Shown: positions 1 to 8,238, numbered from the stretch's first letter. The stretch is 64,000 nucleotides of DNA from Streptomyces sp. WAC05374 (GCF_004353505.1 NZ_SMNQ01000001.1:496001-560000), one strand, 5' to 3'. The notes: generated from the letters alone by a model not told the origin. A program made the numbers and translations.

Positions 1-34
1 CTCGCTTGGAGGTCGAATCGGGCTCAGCGTTCAT
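1..34 (-). CDS. Start of an unknown protein (partial)
   Basis: Only the first eleven codons lie in the window. On the minus strand an ATG at 34 is preceded, three bases upstream, by a strong ribosome binding site (GGAGG at 38-43). The visible residues are MNAEPDSTSKR, a polar start without a signal peptide. The product cannot be identified. It lies downstream of the AfsR-like gene on the same strand, 127 bases away, so the two could be co-transcribed. Confidence 0.6.
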   Translation of the reverse strand, partial: MNAEPDSTSKR

Positions 35-161
35 GCCGCCTCCTTGCTCGTCCTGAAGTCATTGTCGTCGCCGGGTACCCGGATCGCATCCCCTACACCA
101 TCCGGGTTGCGGCGCGGCGCGTCACCGACCGCGAGGCGGGTGCCACGCCCGGTGGCGGGTG

Positions 162-3100
162 TCACCGCAGGAGGGCCGCGGCGTCCCTCACCGCGAGCGC
201 GCCGCCCTCGGCGTGGGCGGCGGCGTACGCCCCCGCGTCCAGGACCGCGCGCACCTCCGCCTCGGCGCGGCGCCGGATCTCGTCCTCCACGTCGGTGGGG
301 AGCTGGCGGAAGCCGGTGCCGCCCGGGCGGTCCGCGTGCCGGTCGTACGCGCCGAGCAGCCGCGCCCCGTCGCGCGGGTCGCCCTGCCCGGCGAGGGCCC
401 AGGCGGCGATCGGGAACAGTTCGAGGACCAGGTGCGGAGCGACCATGTACGCCAGCGTCTCCAGTCCGCGCACGGCGGCCGCCAGGCGTTCCCGGGCGCG
501 TGCGTGGTGGCCCTCGACGCAGTCGAGCCAGCCGCGCAGGCCGAGGACGATCCCGGTGAACATCTCGGCCGTCCCCGGGGTGAAGCCTTCCTCGATGGCG
601 TCCAGTTGCCGCCGCGCGAGGGGCACCCTGCCGGTGCGGGCGTAGTGCTGGACGAGCAGCAGCCGGGCGGTGCTGACCGCCTCGACGGTGTGCCCCGCCC
701 CCTCCTCGGCCGCCTCCAGCAGCATGCGCTCGGCCCGCTCGCGCTCCGCCGGCGGGCCGCCGCGCAGCAGCGCCGAGGCCAGCTTGGCGCGGAAGACGGG
801 GACCTGGCCGTGCGCGCCGATGCGCCGCGCGCACTCCATGGACCGCTCGAAGTCCCGGGCGGCCTCGCCGTACCGGCCTGACCGCTCGTGGGCCTCGCCG
901 CGCGCGCAGAGCGCCTCGGCGACGCCCCAGGGGTCGCCGGCCGCCTCGAACCGGGCCAGCGCCTCACCGGGGTCGTCCCGCCCGCCGGGGACGAGTCGGG
1001 CGCGCACCAGCAGGGCGAACCCCAGGTCGGCGTCGTCGCCGTGCGCCCGGCAGGAGGCGACGTAGGCGTCCATGGTCGGGCCGAGGCCGTCGAACTCGCC
1101 GAGCAGCAGCCGGACGAAGAACCACATGGTGCCGGGCTGCCGGCTGTTCTGCGGCATGCCCGGCCGGTAGGCGTCGGCGACCGCCTCCAGATACGCGCGG
1201 TTCCCGGGCCGCTCCATCGTGGCGGCGCCCTGGCTGCCGTCGGCGGCCAGCACCATCAGCCGTACGCCCCGCCGGGCCTCCTGGACCCGCTCCTCGGGCC
1301 AGGGCGGCGGTGTGTCGGTGATCCGCCCGGTCAGGGGCACGGCTTGCCGCACCGGCGGGAGGAACGGGTCGGGGCCGAGCGCGGCGACCGCCGACGCCCA
1401 GGTGCGGGCGTCGGCCAGGTGGCCCCGGAGCTGCCAGAACCAGCTCATGGACAGCGCCAGGCAGAGCCCCTCCTGCTCCTCGCCCAGGTCGACGGCGGTC
1501 CGCAGCGCCGCGCGGATGTTGTCGTGCTCGGTGTCGAGCGTCTCCAGCACGGTCCGCTGGCGCGGGCCGCACAGCGCGTGGCCGGCGGCGCGGACGAGTT
1601 CGCGGACGGCGGCCAGGTGCCGTCGGGCGGTGATCTCGCGCTCCCCCGCCTCGGCGAGCCGCTCGGCGGCGTAGTCGGCGACGGTCTCCAGCAGCCGGTA
1701 GCGCATCCCGTCCCCGGCCGCCGAGGGGGTGGCGACGACGAGCGACTTGTCGACCAGGGAGGTGAGGTGGCCGAGCGTGTCCGGTTCGGCGCAGACCTCC
1801 TCGGCCTGGGCCAGGGCGCAGCCGCCGGAGAAGACCGACAGCCTGGCGAGCACCGCCCGCTCGGGCGCGTCGAGCAACTGCCAGGACCAGTCGACGACGG
1901 CGCGGAGGGTCTGCTGCCGGGGCAGCGCGGTGCGGCTGCCCCGGTCGAGGAGCCGGAAGCGGTCGTCGAGCCGGCCGGCGATCTGGCGCGGGGTCAGGGC
2001 GCGCAGCCGGGCGGCGGCCAGTTCGATGGCGAGCGGCAGGCCGTCGAGGCGGCGGCAGATCTCGGCGCACGCCTCCGGGTCGTCGTCGGGGCGGAAGCCG
2101 GGGCGGGCCGCCGCGCCCCGGTCGGCGAGCAGCCGGAGCGCCGCGTCCGGGGGCAGGGGTTCGACGGGGTGCACGGCTTCGCCGGGGACGCCGAGGGGTT
2201 CGCGGCTGGTGGCGAGGACGGTGACGCCGGGGCAGCCGCCGAGCAGCGTGTCGGTGAGGGTGGCCGCGGCGCCGGCGAGGTGCTCGCAGTTGTCGAGCAC
2301 GATCAGGAGGCGCCGCCCGGCGCAGTGGTCCAGGAGGCGGGCGACCGGGTCGCGGGCCGCGCTCTCGTCGCCCCAGCGCAGGGGTTCCCGGGCGCCCAAG
2401 GCGTGCAGCACCGCCTCGGGAACGCCGGCCTCGTCGCGTACGGAGGCGAGTTCGGCCACCCAGGTGCCGTCCGGCCAGGCGTCCGCCACCGCCCCGGCCG
2501 CCTCCAGCGCCAGGCGGGTCTTGCCGACGCCCCCGGTCCCGAGCAGGGTGACCAGCCGCCGCTCGCGCACCGCCGCGGTGACGGCGGCCAGCTCTCCCGC
2601 ACGCCCCACGAAGGACGTGAGCCGTGCCCGCAGGTTCCCGGGCGCGGGACGGGCGGCGCGCGGGCGGTGCGGGGCCGGGCGATCCGCGGCCCTGGTCTCC
2701 AGGGGCCTGCTTTCCGCGGCCCTGGTCTCCAGGGGCCTGGTCTCCGGGTGGCCGGGGGCCGTGCGGGGCGCGAGCAGTTCGGCGTGCAGGGCTTTGAGGT
2801 CCGGGCCGGGGTCGGTGCCGAGCCGGGCGGCGAGGCGGGTGCGTATCTCCTCGTACGCCGCCAGTGCCTCGGCGGGCCGGCCGGCCGACCGCAGCGCCCG
2901 GATGCGCAGGGCGGCCAGGGGCTCGTCGAGCGGCTGCTCGGCGGCCAGTTCGGCGAGGCCGGTGAGGGCGCCCTCCGCGCGGCCGAGCGCGATCTCGGCG
3001 GCGAGCCGGTCCCGGCGCGCCTCGGTGCGGCGGCGTTCGGCCCGTACCGCCAGGGGGTCACCGTCCCGGCCGGGCAGGTCCGTCAGGGCGGGCCCGCACC

Positions 3101-3593
3101 ACAGGGCCAGCGCCCGGTCGAGCAGTCGGGCGGCGCCCGCCGCGTCGCCGCCCCGCAGCGCGGTGGCCCCGGCGGCGGCGAGCCGTTCGAAGCGGAACAG
3201 GTCGACGTCCTCGGGCCGGGCGCCGAGCCGGTACCCGCCCGGCACGGAGCCGACGGCGTCCGGCCCCAGTGCCCGGCGCAGCCGCCCGACGAGCGCCTGC
3301 AACGCGGCCGTCTCGTCGGCGGGCGCGGTCGCCACCCACACCTGGGCGGCGAGCTGCCCCACCGGCACGGCCCGGCCGCCGGCCGCCGCGAGCGCGGTGA
3401 GCAGGGCCCGCAGCCGTGCCCCGGTGACCGGGGCCTCCGTCCCGTCGGCGCGCAGCGCCCGCGTCGGCCCCAGCACCCGGTAACGGCACGTCACCGCCGC
3501 GTCCACCGCACCGTCCGCCGCCGGACCCTCCGTCACCGCATCCGCTTCCGCCGTACCGTCCGCCACGGGATCATTGTCGCCTTCCGGCGCCAC
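162..3593 (-). CDS. AfsR/SARP-family transcriptional regulator (BTAD, NB-ARC, TPR)
   Basis: A 1143-residue cytoplasmic regulator with AfsR architecture. An acidic N-terminal tail (1-35) precedes an OmpR-like winged helix (about 36-125, ending VPGGYRL) and a bacterial transcriptional activator domain (about 129-275). A proline-rich linker follows, then an NB-ARC ATPase with Walker A GTGGVGKT near 351 and Walker B LLIVLDNCEHL near 430, and a long helical C-terminus with TPR-like repeats (about 700-1143). In the family the winged helix binds direct repeats near -35 promoter elements and the ATPase/TPR part tunes activation; AfsR itself controls secondary metabolism. The linker contains an in-frame 30-base tandem repeat. 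No biosynthetic cluster lies alongside, so its target is unknown. The ATG at 3593 is the first start; the winged helix begins about 35 residues later, so a shorter start is possible. Confidence 0.93.
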   Translation of the reverse strand: MAPEGDNDPVADGTAEADAVTEGPAADGAVDAAVTCRYRVLGPTRALRADGTEAPVTGARLRALLTALAAAGGRAVPVGQLAAQVWVATAPADETAALQALVGRLRRALGPDAVGSVPGGYRLGARPEDVDLFRFERLAAAGATALRGGDAAGAARLLDRALALWCGPALTDLPGRDGDPLAVRAERRRTEARRDRLAAEIALGRAEGALTGLAELAAEQPLDEPLAALRIRALRSAGRPAEALAAYEEIRTRLAARLGTDPGPDLKALHAELLAPRTAPGHPETRPLETRAAESRPLETRAADRPAPHRPRAARPAPGNLRARLTSFVGRAGELAAVTAAVRERRLVTLLGTGGVGKTRLALEAAGAVADAWPDGTWVAELASVRDEAGVPEAVLHALGAREPLRWGDESAARDPVARLLDHCAGRRLLIVLDNCEHLAGAAATLTDTLLGGCPGVTVLATSREPLGVPGEAVHPVEPLPPDAALRLLADRGAAARPGFRPDDDPEACAEICRRLDGLPLAIELAAARLRALTPRQIAGRLDDRFRLLDRGSRTALPRQQTLRAVVDWSWQLLDAPERAVLARLSVFSGGCALAQAEEVCAEPDTLGHLTSLVDKSLVVATPSAAGDGMRYRLLETVADYAAERLAEAGEREITARRHLAAVRELVRAAGHALCGPRQRTVLETLDTEHDNIRAALRTAVDLGEEQEGLCLALSMSWFWQLRGHLADARTWASAVAALGPDPFLPPVRQAVPLTGRITDTPPPWPEERVQEARRGVRLMVLAADGSQGAATMERPGNRAYLEAVADAYRPGMPQNSRQPGTMWFFVRLLLGEFDGLGPTMDAYVASCRAHGDDADLGFALLVRARLVPGGRDDPGEALARFEAAGDPWGVAEALCARGEAHERSGRYGEAARDFERSMECARRIGAHGQVPVFRAKLASALLRGGPPAERERAERMLLEAAEEGAGHTVEAVSTARLLLVQHYARTGRVPLARRQLDAIEEGFTPGTAEMFTGIVLGLRGWLDCVEGHHARARERLAAAVRGLETLAYMVAPHLVLELFPIAAWALAGQGDPRDGARLLGAYDRHADRPGGTGFRQLPTDVEDEIRRRAEAEVRAVLDAGAYAAAHAEGGALAVRDAAALLR
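2684..2739. repeat. 30-base tandem repeat in the AfsR-like linker
   Basis: Two copies of a 26-base block beginning CCGCGGCCCTGG, at 2684-2709 and 2714-2739, lie 30 bases apart and encode repeated PLETRAA-type peptides between the BTAD and NB-ARC domains. The repeat keeps frame, so copy number would change linker length without disrupting the protein. Confidence 0.85.
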
Positions 3594-3630
3594 CGGTGTC
3601 GCCGCGCGGGCACGCGCGGAGACCCGGCCG

Positions 3631-4539
3631 TCACCGGTGACCCGTGACCGGTGCGAGTCCCCGCGCGAGGCAGTCGGTCAGGCGGGCGGCGGCGCGGCCG
3701 TCGGGGTCGAGGCGCGGGTTGAAGATGGTGACGTCGAGTCCGCGGGCCCGCTCGTCCGCGAGGGCCGTCCGCAGGATCGTCTCCAGTTCCGGCAGGCCGA
3801 GCCCGCCGGGCAGCCGGTAGTCGACGGCGGGCATGACCGCGTCGTCGAGGACGTCGGCGTCGAGGTGGACCCAGTAACCGTCGCTGCCACCCCCGGTGAG
3901 CAGGTCCACGGCGCGGCGTGCCGCGGCGGCGGCGCCGGCCGCGCGTACGCCGTCGAGGTCGATGGCGTGCAGTGCGGGCGGGAGGGGCTGCATGCCGGCC
4001 GCGGCGGACTCCTCGGCGTCGCGGAAGCCGAGGGCGACGACGTCCTCGTCCCGCAGCAGGGGCCCCCGCCCCTCCAGGTCGGTGAGGACCCGTGGTCCCC
4101 GGCCGGTGGCCAGGGCGAGTTCCATCGAGGCCGCCTCACCGGCCGGTTCCGCCGACGGCTGGTAGAAGTCCGTGTGCCCGTCGAGGAACAGCAGCCCCGG
4201 GCGGCCTCGGCGGCGCAGCGCGAGGAGGTTGCCGAGCAGGATGGTGCAGTCGCCGCCGAGGACGACGGGGAAGCGGCCGGAGTCGAGGACGTCGCCGACG
4301 GTGTCGGCGAGGGCGGCCGAGTAGCGTGCGAGGGCGTACGGGTTGAGGACGCCGGTGCCGGCGTCGCGCGCCGGGTCGTACGCGGGCGGGTCGACGCGCC
4401 CGGCCCGTACCGCTCCGAGACGTCTCGGCAGCCCGGCGCCGAGGAGGGCCGCCGGGAGGTCCTGGACGCCGGAGGGCCGCAGGCCCAGCACGGAGGGCGC
4501 CTCGATGATCGCCGGTTGCCGCGCACCAGAAGCCGCCAT
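3631..4539 (-). CDS. Arginase/agmatinase-family (ureohydrolase) protein
   Basis: A 302-residue cytoplasmic protein of the ureohydrolase fold. Family enzymes hydrolyse guanidino groups (arginine, agmatine, guanidinobutyrate, formiminoglutamate) with a two-manganese centre. Visible ligand motifs are LGGDC near 94, DGHTD near 119 and HLDADVLDD near 224. The first motif has Cys where arginase has the His ligand (GGDH); the Asp/His residues of the other two motifs are intact. Substrate cannot be assigned, and a non-canonical metal site or a non-arginase substrate is likely. The gene is followed 37 bases on by the AfsR-like gene on the same strand, so co-transcription is possible. Downstream of the neighbouring pectate lyase gene, a strong hairpin separates that gene from this one. 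Confidence 0.88.
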   Translation of the reverse strand: MAASGARQPAIIEAPSVLGLRPSGVQDLPAALLGAGLPRRLGAVRAGRVDPPAYDPARDAGTGVLNPYALARYSAALADTVGDVLDSGRFPVVLGGDCTILLGNLLALRRRGRPGLLFLDGHTDFYQPSAEPAGEAASMELALATGRGPRVLTDLEGRGPLLRDEDVVALGFRDAEESAAAGMQPLPPALHAIDLDGVRAAGAAAAARRAVDLLTGGGSDGYWVHLDADVLDDAVMPAVDYRLPGGLGLPELETILRTALADERARGLDVTIFNPRLDPDGRAAARLTDCLARGLAPVTGHR

Positions 4540-4560
4540 GGAACGGACATTACCGTCGTG

Positions 4561-4617
4561 GGCCCCCGCGTGCCCCGCGGCGTCCCGCCGGGGCGGGCGG
4601 GCGGGGCGGCGGGGGCC
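4561..4617. terminator. Nested GC-rich hairpin after the pectate lyase gene
   Basis: A 57-base near-palindrome: outer arms GGCCCCCGC (4561-4569) and GCGGGGGCC (4609-4617), middle arms GCCCCGC (4572-4578) and GCGGGGC (4601-4607), inner arms CCCGCC (4584-4589) and GGCGGG (4592-4597) around a two-base loop. It begins seven bases beyond the pectate lyase stop. There is no U-tract, which is usual for actinomycete terminators. Confidence 0.7.
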
Positions 4618-4623
4618 GAGGCG

Positions 4624-5505
4624 TCACCGGTAGGTGATGTCCGACGCCGTGTAGCGGCAGTACGTGCTGTCGGGGCCGCTGCCCGTCTGGACCGGCTCGG
4701 CGCCGGTGTTGTTGCCGGTGTAGCGCACGCAGGGCTTGATCTTCCTGTTGCTGTCACCGTGGACGCGGATGGCGCGGAGGGTGGCGGTGTCGCCGTAGTT
4801 GGTGTTGATGCCGGCGATGCTGCCGCCGGGGGCGGTCACGTCGACGTCGTCGACGACGATGGTGCGCTTGTACTGGGTGGAGCAGTTGCCGCAGGAGCGG
4901 ACCAGCTTGCCGAAGTCGGAGACCTGGAAGCCGGTGATGGTGAGCCTGCCGGCGCCGTTGAACTGGAAGACCTTGTCCGATGCCTTCCTCGCACCGCCGC
5001 CGGTCACCGTGTACACGGCGCTGGACGACTTGCCCTTGAAGGTGGCGGCGTCCTCGCCGACATCCTCCCACCAGACGTTCTGGAGGGTGCAGCTCCCCTG
5101 GCAGTGGACGCCGTCGGCGGCCGGGGAGCCGAGGACGACGTTCTTCAGGACGGCTCCGTCCGCCAGGCTGAACAGCGGGGCCTGGCCCTCGTCCTGCCCG
5201 CCGTCGCCGAGGTCGCCGGTGCCGTAGTGGCGCTTCATGCCGCCGTCGTACGAGGTGCCGGCGGCGACCGGGATGGTGGCCGGGACGGGCTTGCTGCCGC
5301 TGGGGGCCGGCCACGCGGCCGCGGCACCGGCGGTCGGGAGGGTGACGCCGGCGGTGATGGCGGCGCCGGTGAGGGCCACGGCCCCGGCGAGCGCGGCGAC
5401 GGCACGGCGGCCGGTGCGCCGGGAGGGGCGGTGGGGGCGGTCGGCCCGGCCGGGCTGGGCGGAATGTTCAGGAAGGGTGGACCGCTGGGCGGCTCGTCGG
5501 CTCAT
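4624..5505 (-). CDS. Secreted pectate lyase, polysaccharide lyase family 3
   Basis: A 293-residue exported enzyme that cleaves polygalacturonate by beta-elimination. An unusually long Arg-rich N-region (1-34) precedes a hydrophobic stretch (about 35-62) ending in AGAAAA, as in a Sec or Tat signal peptide. The remainder is a single PL3 beta-helix domain of about 230 residues with the family hallmark WWEDVGEDAAT near 143 and Cys-containing segments HCQGSC and CGNC. The ATG at 5505 is preceded by GAAGGAAACGGG. The gene stands alone with its own terminator, downstream of a sigma factor gene on the same strand. It sits about 1 kb from a sugar-acid catabolic locus, which suggests a role in plant cell wall degradation feeding uronate or galactose use; that link is inference. 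Confidence 0.93.
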   Translation of the reverse strand: MSRRAAQRSTLPEHSAQPGRADRPHRPSRRTGRRAVAALAGAVALTGAAITAGVTLPTAGAAAAWPAPSGSKPVPATIPVAAGTSYDGGMKRHYGTGDLGDGGQDEGQAPLFSLADGAVLKNVVLGSPAADGVHCQGSCTLQNVWWEDVGEDAATFKGKSSSAVYTVTGGGARKASDKVFQFNGAGRLTITGFQVSDFGKLVRSCGNCSTQYKRTIVVDDVDVTAPGGSIAGINTNYGDTATLRAIRVHGDSNRKIKPCVRYTGNNTGAEPVQTGSGPDSTYCRYTASDITYR

Positions 5506-5689
5506 GTGTCCCGTTTCCTTCGTGTGGGGGTGAGACCTCGCACCTGCTGGTCGCCGCCGCCGCGCGGAGGGTTGCCGCCGGTCGCGGGGTTCTCCGGACC
5601 GGACGGGGGGAACTCGCCCGCCGCCGTCGCCCGTTCGCCTCCGGGGGGATCGCGGGCGCGGTCCGGGTGGTGCTCGTCGGCCGCCTCGC

Positions 5690-6235
5690 TCAGACGGCGC
5701 CTCGGCCCGTCCGTGTCTCCCCCACGAGGTGCGCCGCCGCGCGGTTGCCGAGGAGCCGCTCGAGCTGGGCCATGGCCTTGGACGTCTGGCTCTTCACCGT
5801 ACCGACCGAGACGCCGAGGGTGAGGGCGGTGTCCCGTTCGGACAGGTCGAAGGCGTGGCGCAGCACGACACAGGCGCGCTTGCGGAACGGCAGGGTGCGC
5901 AGGGCGCCCTGGACGTCCACGACGGACGGTACGTCGGGGCCGTCGGTGTGCGGGGAGTGCGGGGAGCAGAACAGGGCGATGCGCCGGCGTTCGCGTACGG
6001 CGCTGCGGACGCGGCTGCGGGCGAGGTTGGCGACGACGCCTCGGGCGTAGGCGGTTGGGTGGTCGGCGGCGCGGACGCGGTCCCAGCGGTGCCATAAGGC
6101 GAGCAGGGCGTCGGCGGCGAGGTCGTCGGCGGCGTCGGCCTCACCGGTCAGCAGGTGGGCGAACCGCGCGAGTTCGGCGTAGTGACGCTCGAAGAAGTCG
6201 TGGAACTCCCTGGCGTCGTCGGCGGATGCTCCCAC
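5690..6235 (-). CDS. ECF sigma factor, SigE-type family; contains a TTA codon
   Basis: A 181-residue sigma-70 family protein with only regions 2 and 4. Region 2 covers about 10-80 (FFERHYAELARFAHLLTG, then the DDLAADALLALWHRWD helix and a PTAYARGVVANLARSRVR stretch). Region 4 covers about 108-160 (LRTLPFRKRACVVLRHAFD and the helix-turn-helix GVSVGTVKSQTSKAMAQL). The GTG at 6235 is chosen because GGAGGGAGAGG lies just upstream and family members start here; the frame stays open into the neighbouring gene, but that extension is arginine-rich non-coding-like sequence. Leu47 is encoded by TTA (6095-6097), rare in Streptomyces, where translation needs the bldA tRNA. No anti-sigma gene is adjacent. 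A pectate lyase gene follows on the same strand after 184 bases. Confidence 0.93.
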   Translation of the reverse strand: MGASADDAREFHDFFERHYAELARFAHLLTGEADAADDLAADALLALWHRWDRVRAADHPTAYARGVVANLARSRVRSAVRERRRIALFCSPHSPHTDGPDVPSVVDVQGALRTLPFRKRACVVLRHAFDLSERDTALTLGVSVGTVKSQTSKAMAQLERLLGNRAAAHLVGETRTGRGAV

Positions 6236-6327
6236 GGCGGCCTCTCCCTCCGCGTCGTCGCGCGCTGCGTCGCTGATGGTGGTGTGCTCGGCCGTGCCCT
6301 CGCCCCGAGTGCGAGGGCGCGATCGTA

Positions 6328-6339
6328 GCAAGCGCTTGC
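6328..6339. promoter_or_regulatory. Perfect 12-base palindrome GCAAGCGCTTGC
   Basis: The palindrome lies about 90 bases upstream of the sigma factor GTG and 10 bases past the lactonase stop. It resembles LacI-family operators of actinomycetes, which centre on AAGCGCTT. No LacI gene lies in the window. Confidence 0.45.
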
Positions 6340-6348
6340 CATCGGACG

Positions 6349-7449
6349 TCAGCCCCTGAACGCGGTGCCTTCCAGGCCGCGTCCCGCGTCGGGGAGCACC
6401 AGCAGGGAGCCGGAGAGGGGATGGGGGCGGGTCAGCCCCGTGCGGGCGGTGGTGATGTACAGGTCGCGCAGCCCTGGGCCGCCGAAGGCGCAGGCGGTGG
6501 GGCGGCGCACGGGCAGTTCGACGACCCTGTCCAGGGTGCCGTCCGGGGTGTAGCGGCGGATCGCGGCGCCGTCCCAGAGGGCGACCCACACGCAGCCGTC
6601 GGCGTCGACGGTGAGCCCGTCGGGGATGCCGGCGCCCCGTTCGACGGTCGCCAGCGGCCGCCGGCCGGTGACCCGCTCACCGCCGTCGGTCACGCGGCAC
6701 ACGTCGATGCGGCGGGTGGGGCTGTCGATGTAGTACATCCGCGTGCCGTCGGGGCTCCAGCCGGTGCCGTTGCTGACGGAGACGCCCGGGAAGACGGTGG
6801 TGGCCGTTCCGTCCGGGGCGACGCGGGTCAGCGTGCCGCCGCCGTCCGCCTCGTCGTAGCGCATCGTGCCCGCCCACAGGGCCCCGTCGGGGGCGACGGC
6901 CGCGTCGTTGCCGCGCCGCCCGGGCACGGGGTGGTGGACCAGCCAGCGGAAGGGCGCGCCGCCCGGGCCGTACAGTCCGATGCCGTCCCTGAGGTTGACC
7001 ACCAGCCCGCCGCCGGCCCGCGGCTTGGCGGCGCCGACGTGCTGTTCGGTGAGCGTGACCGTACGGCGGCCGCTCTCCGGGGCGTACGTGTGGACGCGGG
7101 AGCCTAGGATGTCGACCCAGACCAGCCGCCGGGTGGCCGGGTCCCAGGTAGGACCCTCGCCCAGCTCGGCACGCTCCCGTACGGCGACCTCCAGGCCCCT
7201 GGCCCTGACCGTGCCACCCATTCCGGTAACACCCGGCCCGGCGAAGCCCGTTCCGGTAACACCCGGCCCCGCCATACCCGCCCCGGTAACACCCGACCCC
7301 GCCACACCTGCCCCGGGCACACCCGGCCCCGCCACACCTGCCCCGGGCACACCCGACGCCGCCACACCCGACGCCGCCACGCCCGACGCCGCCACGCCCG
7401 ACGCCGCCACGCCCGGCCCCGGGGTGCGCCCGCCCGGATCGCGCCTCAC
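6349..7449 (-). CDS. SMP-30/gluconolactonase-family lactonase with repetitive N-terminus
   Basis: A 366-residue protein. Residues about 80-366 form an SMP-30/regucalcin six-bladed propeller that hydrolyses sugar lactones with a single divalent metal. Candidate ligands are the Glu in ELGEGPTWD, the Asn in SNGTGWSPD and the Asp in PDGLTVDADG. Residues about 13-78 are an unusual run of five-residue Gly-Val repeats (GVAAS, GVAGP, GVTGT and variants). The GTG at 7449 overlaps the IclR stop in a GTGA, the normal translational-coupling arrangement, so the repeat segment is probably translated; the ATG at 7224 (MGGTVRARG) is the alternative. The gene shares an operon with the IclR regulator and probably acts after the dehydrogenase of the divergent operon, opening an aldonolactone to an aldonate. 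Confidence 0.9.
   Translation of the reverse strand: MRRDPGGRTPGPGVAASGVAASGVAASGVAASGVPGAGVAGPGVPGAGVAGSGVTGAGMAGPGVTGTGFAGPGVTGMGGTVRARGLEVAVRERAELGEGPTWDPATRRLVWVDILGSRVHTYAPESGRRTVTLTEQHVGAAKPRAGGGLVVNLRDGIGLYGPGGAPFRWLVHHPVPGRRGNDAAVAPDGALWAGTMRYDEADGGGTLTRVAPDGTATTVFPGVSVSNGTGWSPDGTRMYYIDSPTRRIDVCRVTDGGERVTGRRPLATVERGAGIPDGLTVDADGCVWVALWDGAAIRRYTPDGTLDRVVELPVRRPTACAFGGPGLRDLYITTARTGLTRPHPLSGSLLVLPDAGRGLEGTAFRG
7215..7413. repeat. 15-base coding tandem repeat in the lactonase 5' end
   Basis: About thirteen imperfect copies of a 15-base unit encode five-residue Gly/Val/Ala/Pro/Ser/Thr repeats. The four promoter-proximal copies are nearly identical (GCCGCCACGCCCGAC on the plus strand), indicating recent expansion; the others are pairs of 30-base units. 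There are no spacers, so this is not a CRISPR array. Confidence 0.88.
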
Positions 7450-8237
7450 CTAGCGCCGCCCCGGTGGCCGAGGCTGGCCGAGAGGTCGTCGGCGCCCTTG
7501 GCGGCGAGGCCGGCGAGTTCGGCCTCGCGCTGCTCGCTCCACCGGATCATGGGCACGGAGATGGACAGCGCGGCGACGACCCGGCCGGAGCCGTCGCGCA
7601 CGGGGGCGGCGACGCAGCTCACGTCCGGGTTGGACTCCTGGTACTCGGAGGCGATGCCCCGCTCGCGGACGGCGGCCAGTTCGGCTCGCAGCGCGTCGGG
7701 GTCGGTGATGCTGTTGGAGGTCATGGCGACCAGCTCGCGCCGCTCGATCCGGGCGTCGAGTTCGGCCTGCGGGAGCGAGGCGAGGAGCATCTTGCCGACG
7801 GAGGTGCAGTGGGCGGGGAGCCGGCGCCCGGCGGCGGAGACCATGCGGACCGCGTGCGTGGAGTCGACCTTGGCGATGTAGATGACGTCGGTGTCCTCCA
7901 GGATGGCCACATGGACGGTCTCGTCGCAGGTCTCCGCCACCTCCCGGGCGACCCGCTGCCCCTCGGCGGCGAGGTCGAGCTGCTCGGCGTACCGGCTGCC
8001 GAGCTGGTAGGCGCGTACACCCAGGCGGTAGCGGCCGGGCTGCTCGGGGAGGGCCGACAGGTAGGAGCGGGCGGCGAGCGTGGTGAGCAGCTCGTGCACG
8101 GTGGTGCGGGGCAACTGGAGCCTGCGGGTGACCTCGGGCGCCGAGAGGGTGCCGTCGCCGTCCAGGAACAGTTCCAGGATGTCGAGCGCCCTGGTCACCG
8201 CGGGAACCAGCCGTCCCATGCCGTCCACCCACCCCAT
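7446..8237 (-). CDS. IclR-family transcriptional regulator of sugar-acid genes
   Basis: A 263-residue regulator. The N-terminal winged helix (about 8-70) includes VTRALDILELF and a recognition region LQLPRTTVHELLTTL. The C-terminal effector-binding domain (about 85-255) has the family stretches HCTSVGKMLLASL and VSCVAAPVRDGSGRVVAALSI. It is probably a local repressor whose effector is a sugar acid or lactone. ATG 8237 and ATG 8219 are both possible; the latter has GGGTGGGTGG upstream and gives a protein six residues shorter. Its stop overlaps the lactonase start. It diverges from the dehydratase gene, and TTTCGAAC/TATCGAAC boxes lie at both ends of the shared region. One overlaps its own start codon, so autoregulation is likely. 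Confidence 0.93.
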   Translation of the reverse strand: MGWVDGMGRLVPAVTRALDILELFLDGDGTLSAPEVTRRLQLPRTTVHELLTTLAARSYLSALPEQPGRYRLGVRAYQLGSRYAEQLDLAAEGQRVAREVAETCDETVHVAILEDTDVIYIAKVDSTHAVRMVSAAGRRLPAHCTSVGKMLLASLPQAELDARIERRELVAMTSNSITDPDALRAELAAVRERGIASEYQESNPDVSCVAAPVRDGSGRVVAALSISVPMIRWSEQREAELAGLAAKGADDLSASLGHRGGAR

Positions 8238-8238
8238 C

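Noticed and set aside
888..3647. Long plus-strand reading frame (919 codons) opposite the AfsR-like gene
   Set aside because: It is antisense shadow sequence typical of high-GC DNA: Gly/Arg/Pro/Val-rich, no domain, while the opposite strand has clear BTAD and NB-ARC motifs.
6236..6589. Extension of the sigma factor frame into the lactonase gene
   Set aside because: Arg/Pro/His-rich non-coding-like sequence; a GTG with a strong ribosome binding site exists at 6235.
7215..7413. CRISPR array
   Set aside because: Contiguous 15-base units without spacers, in frame with the lactonase gene.
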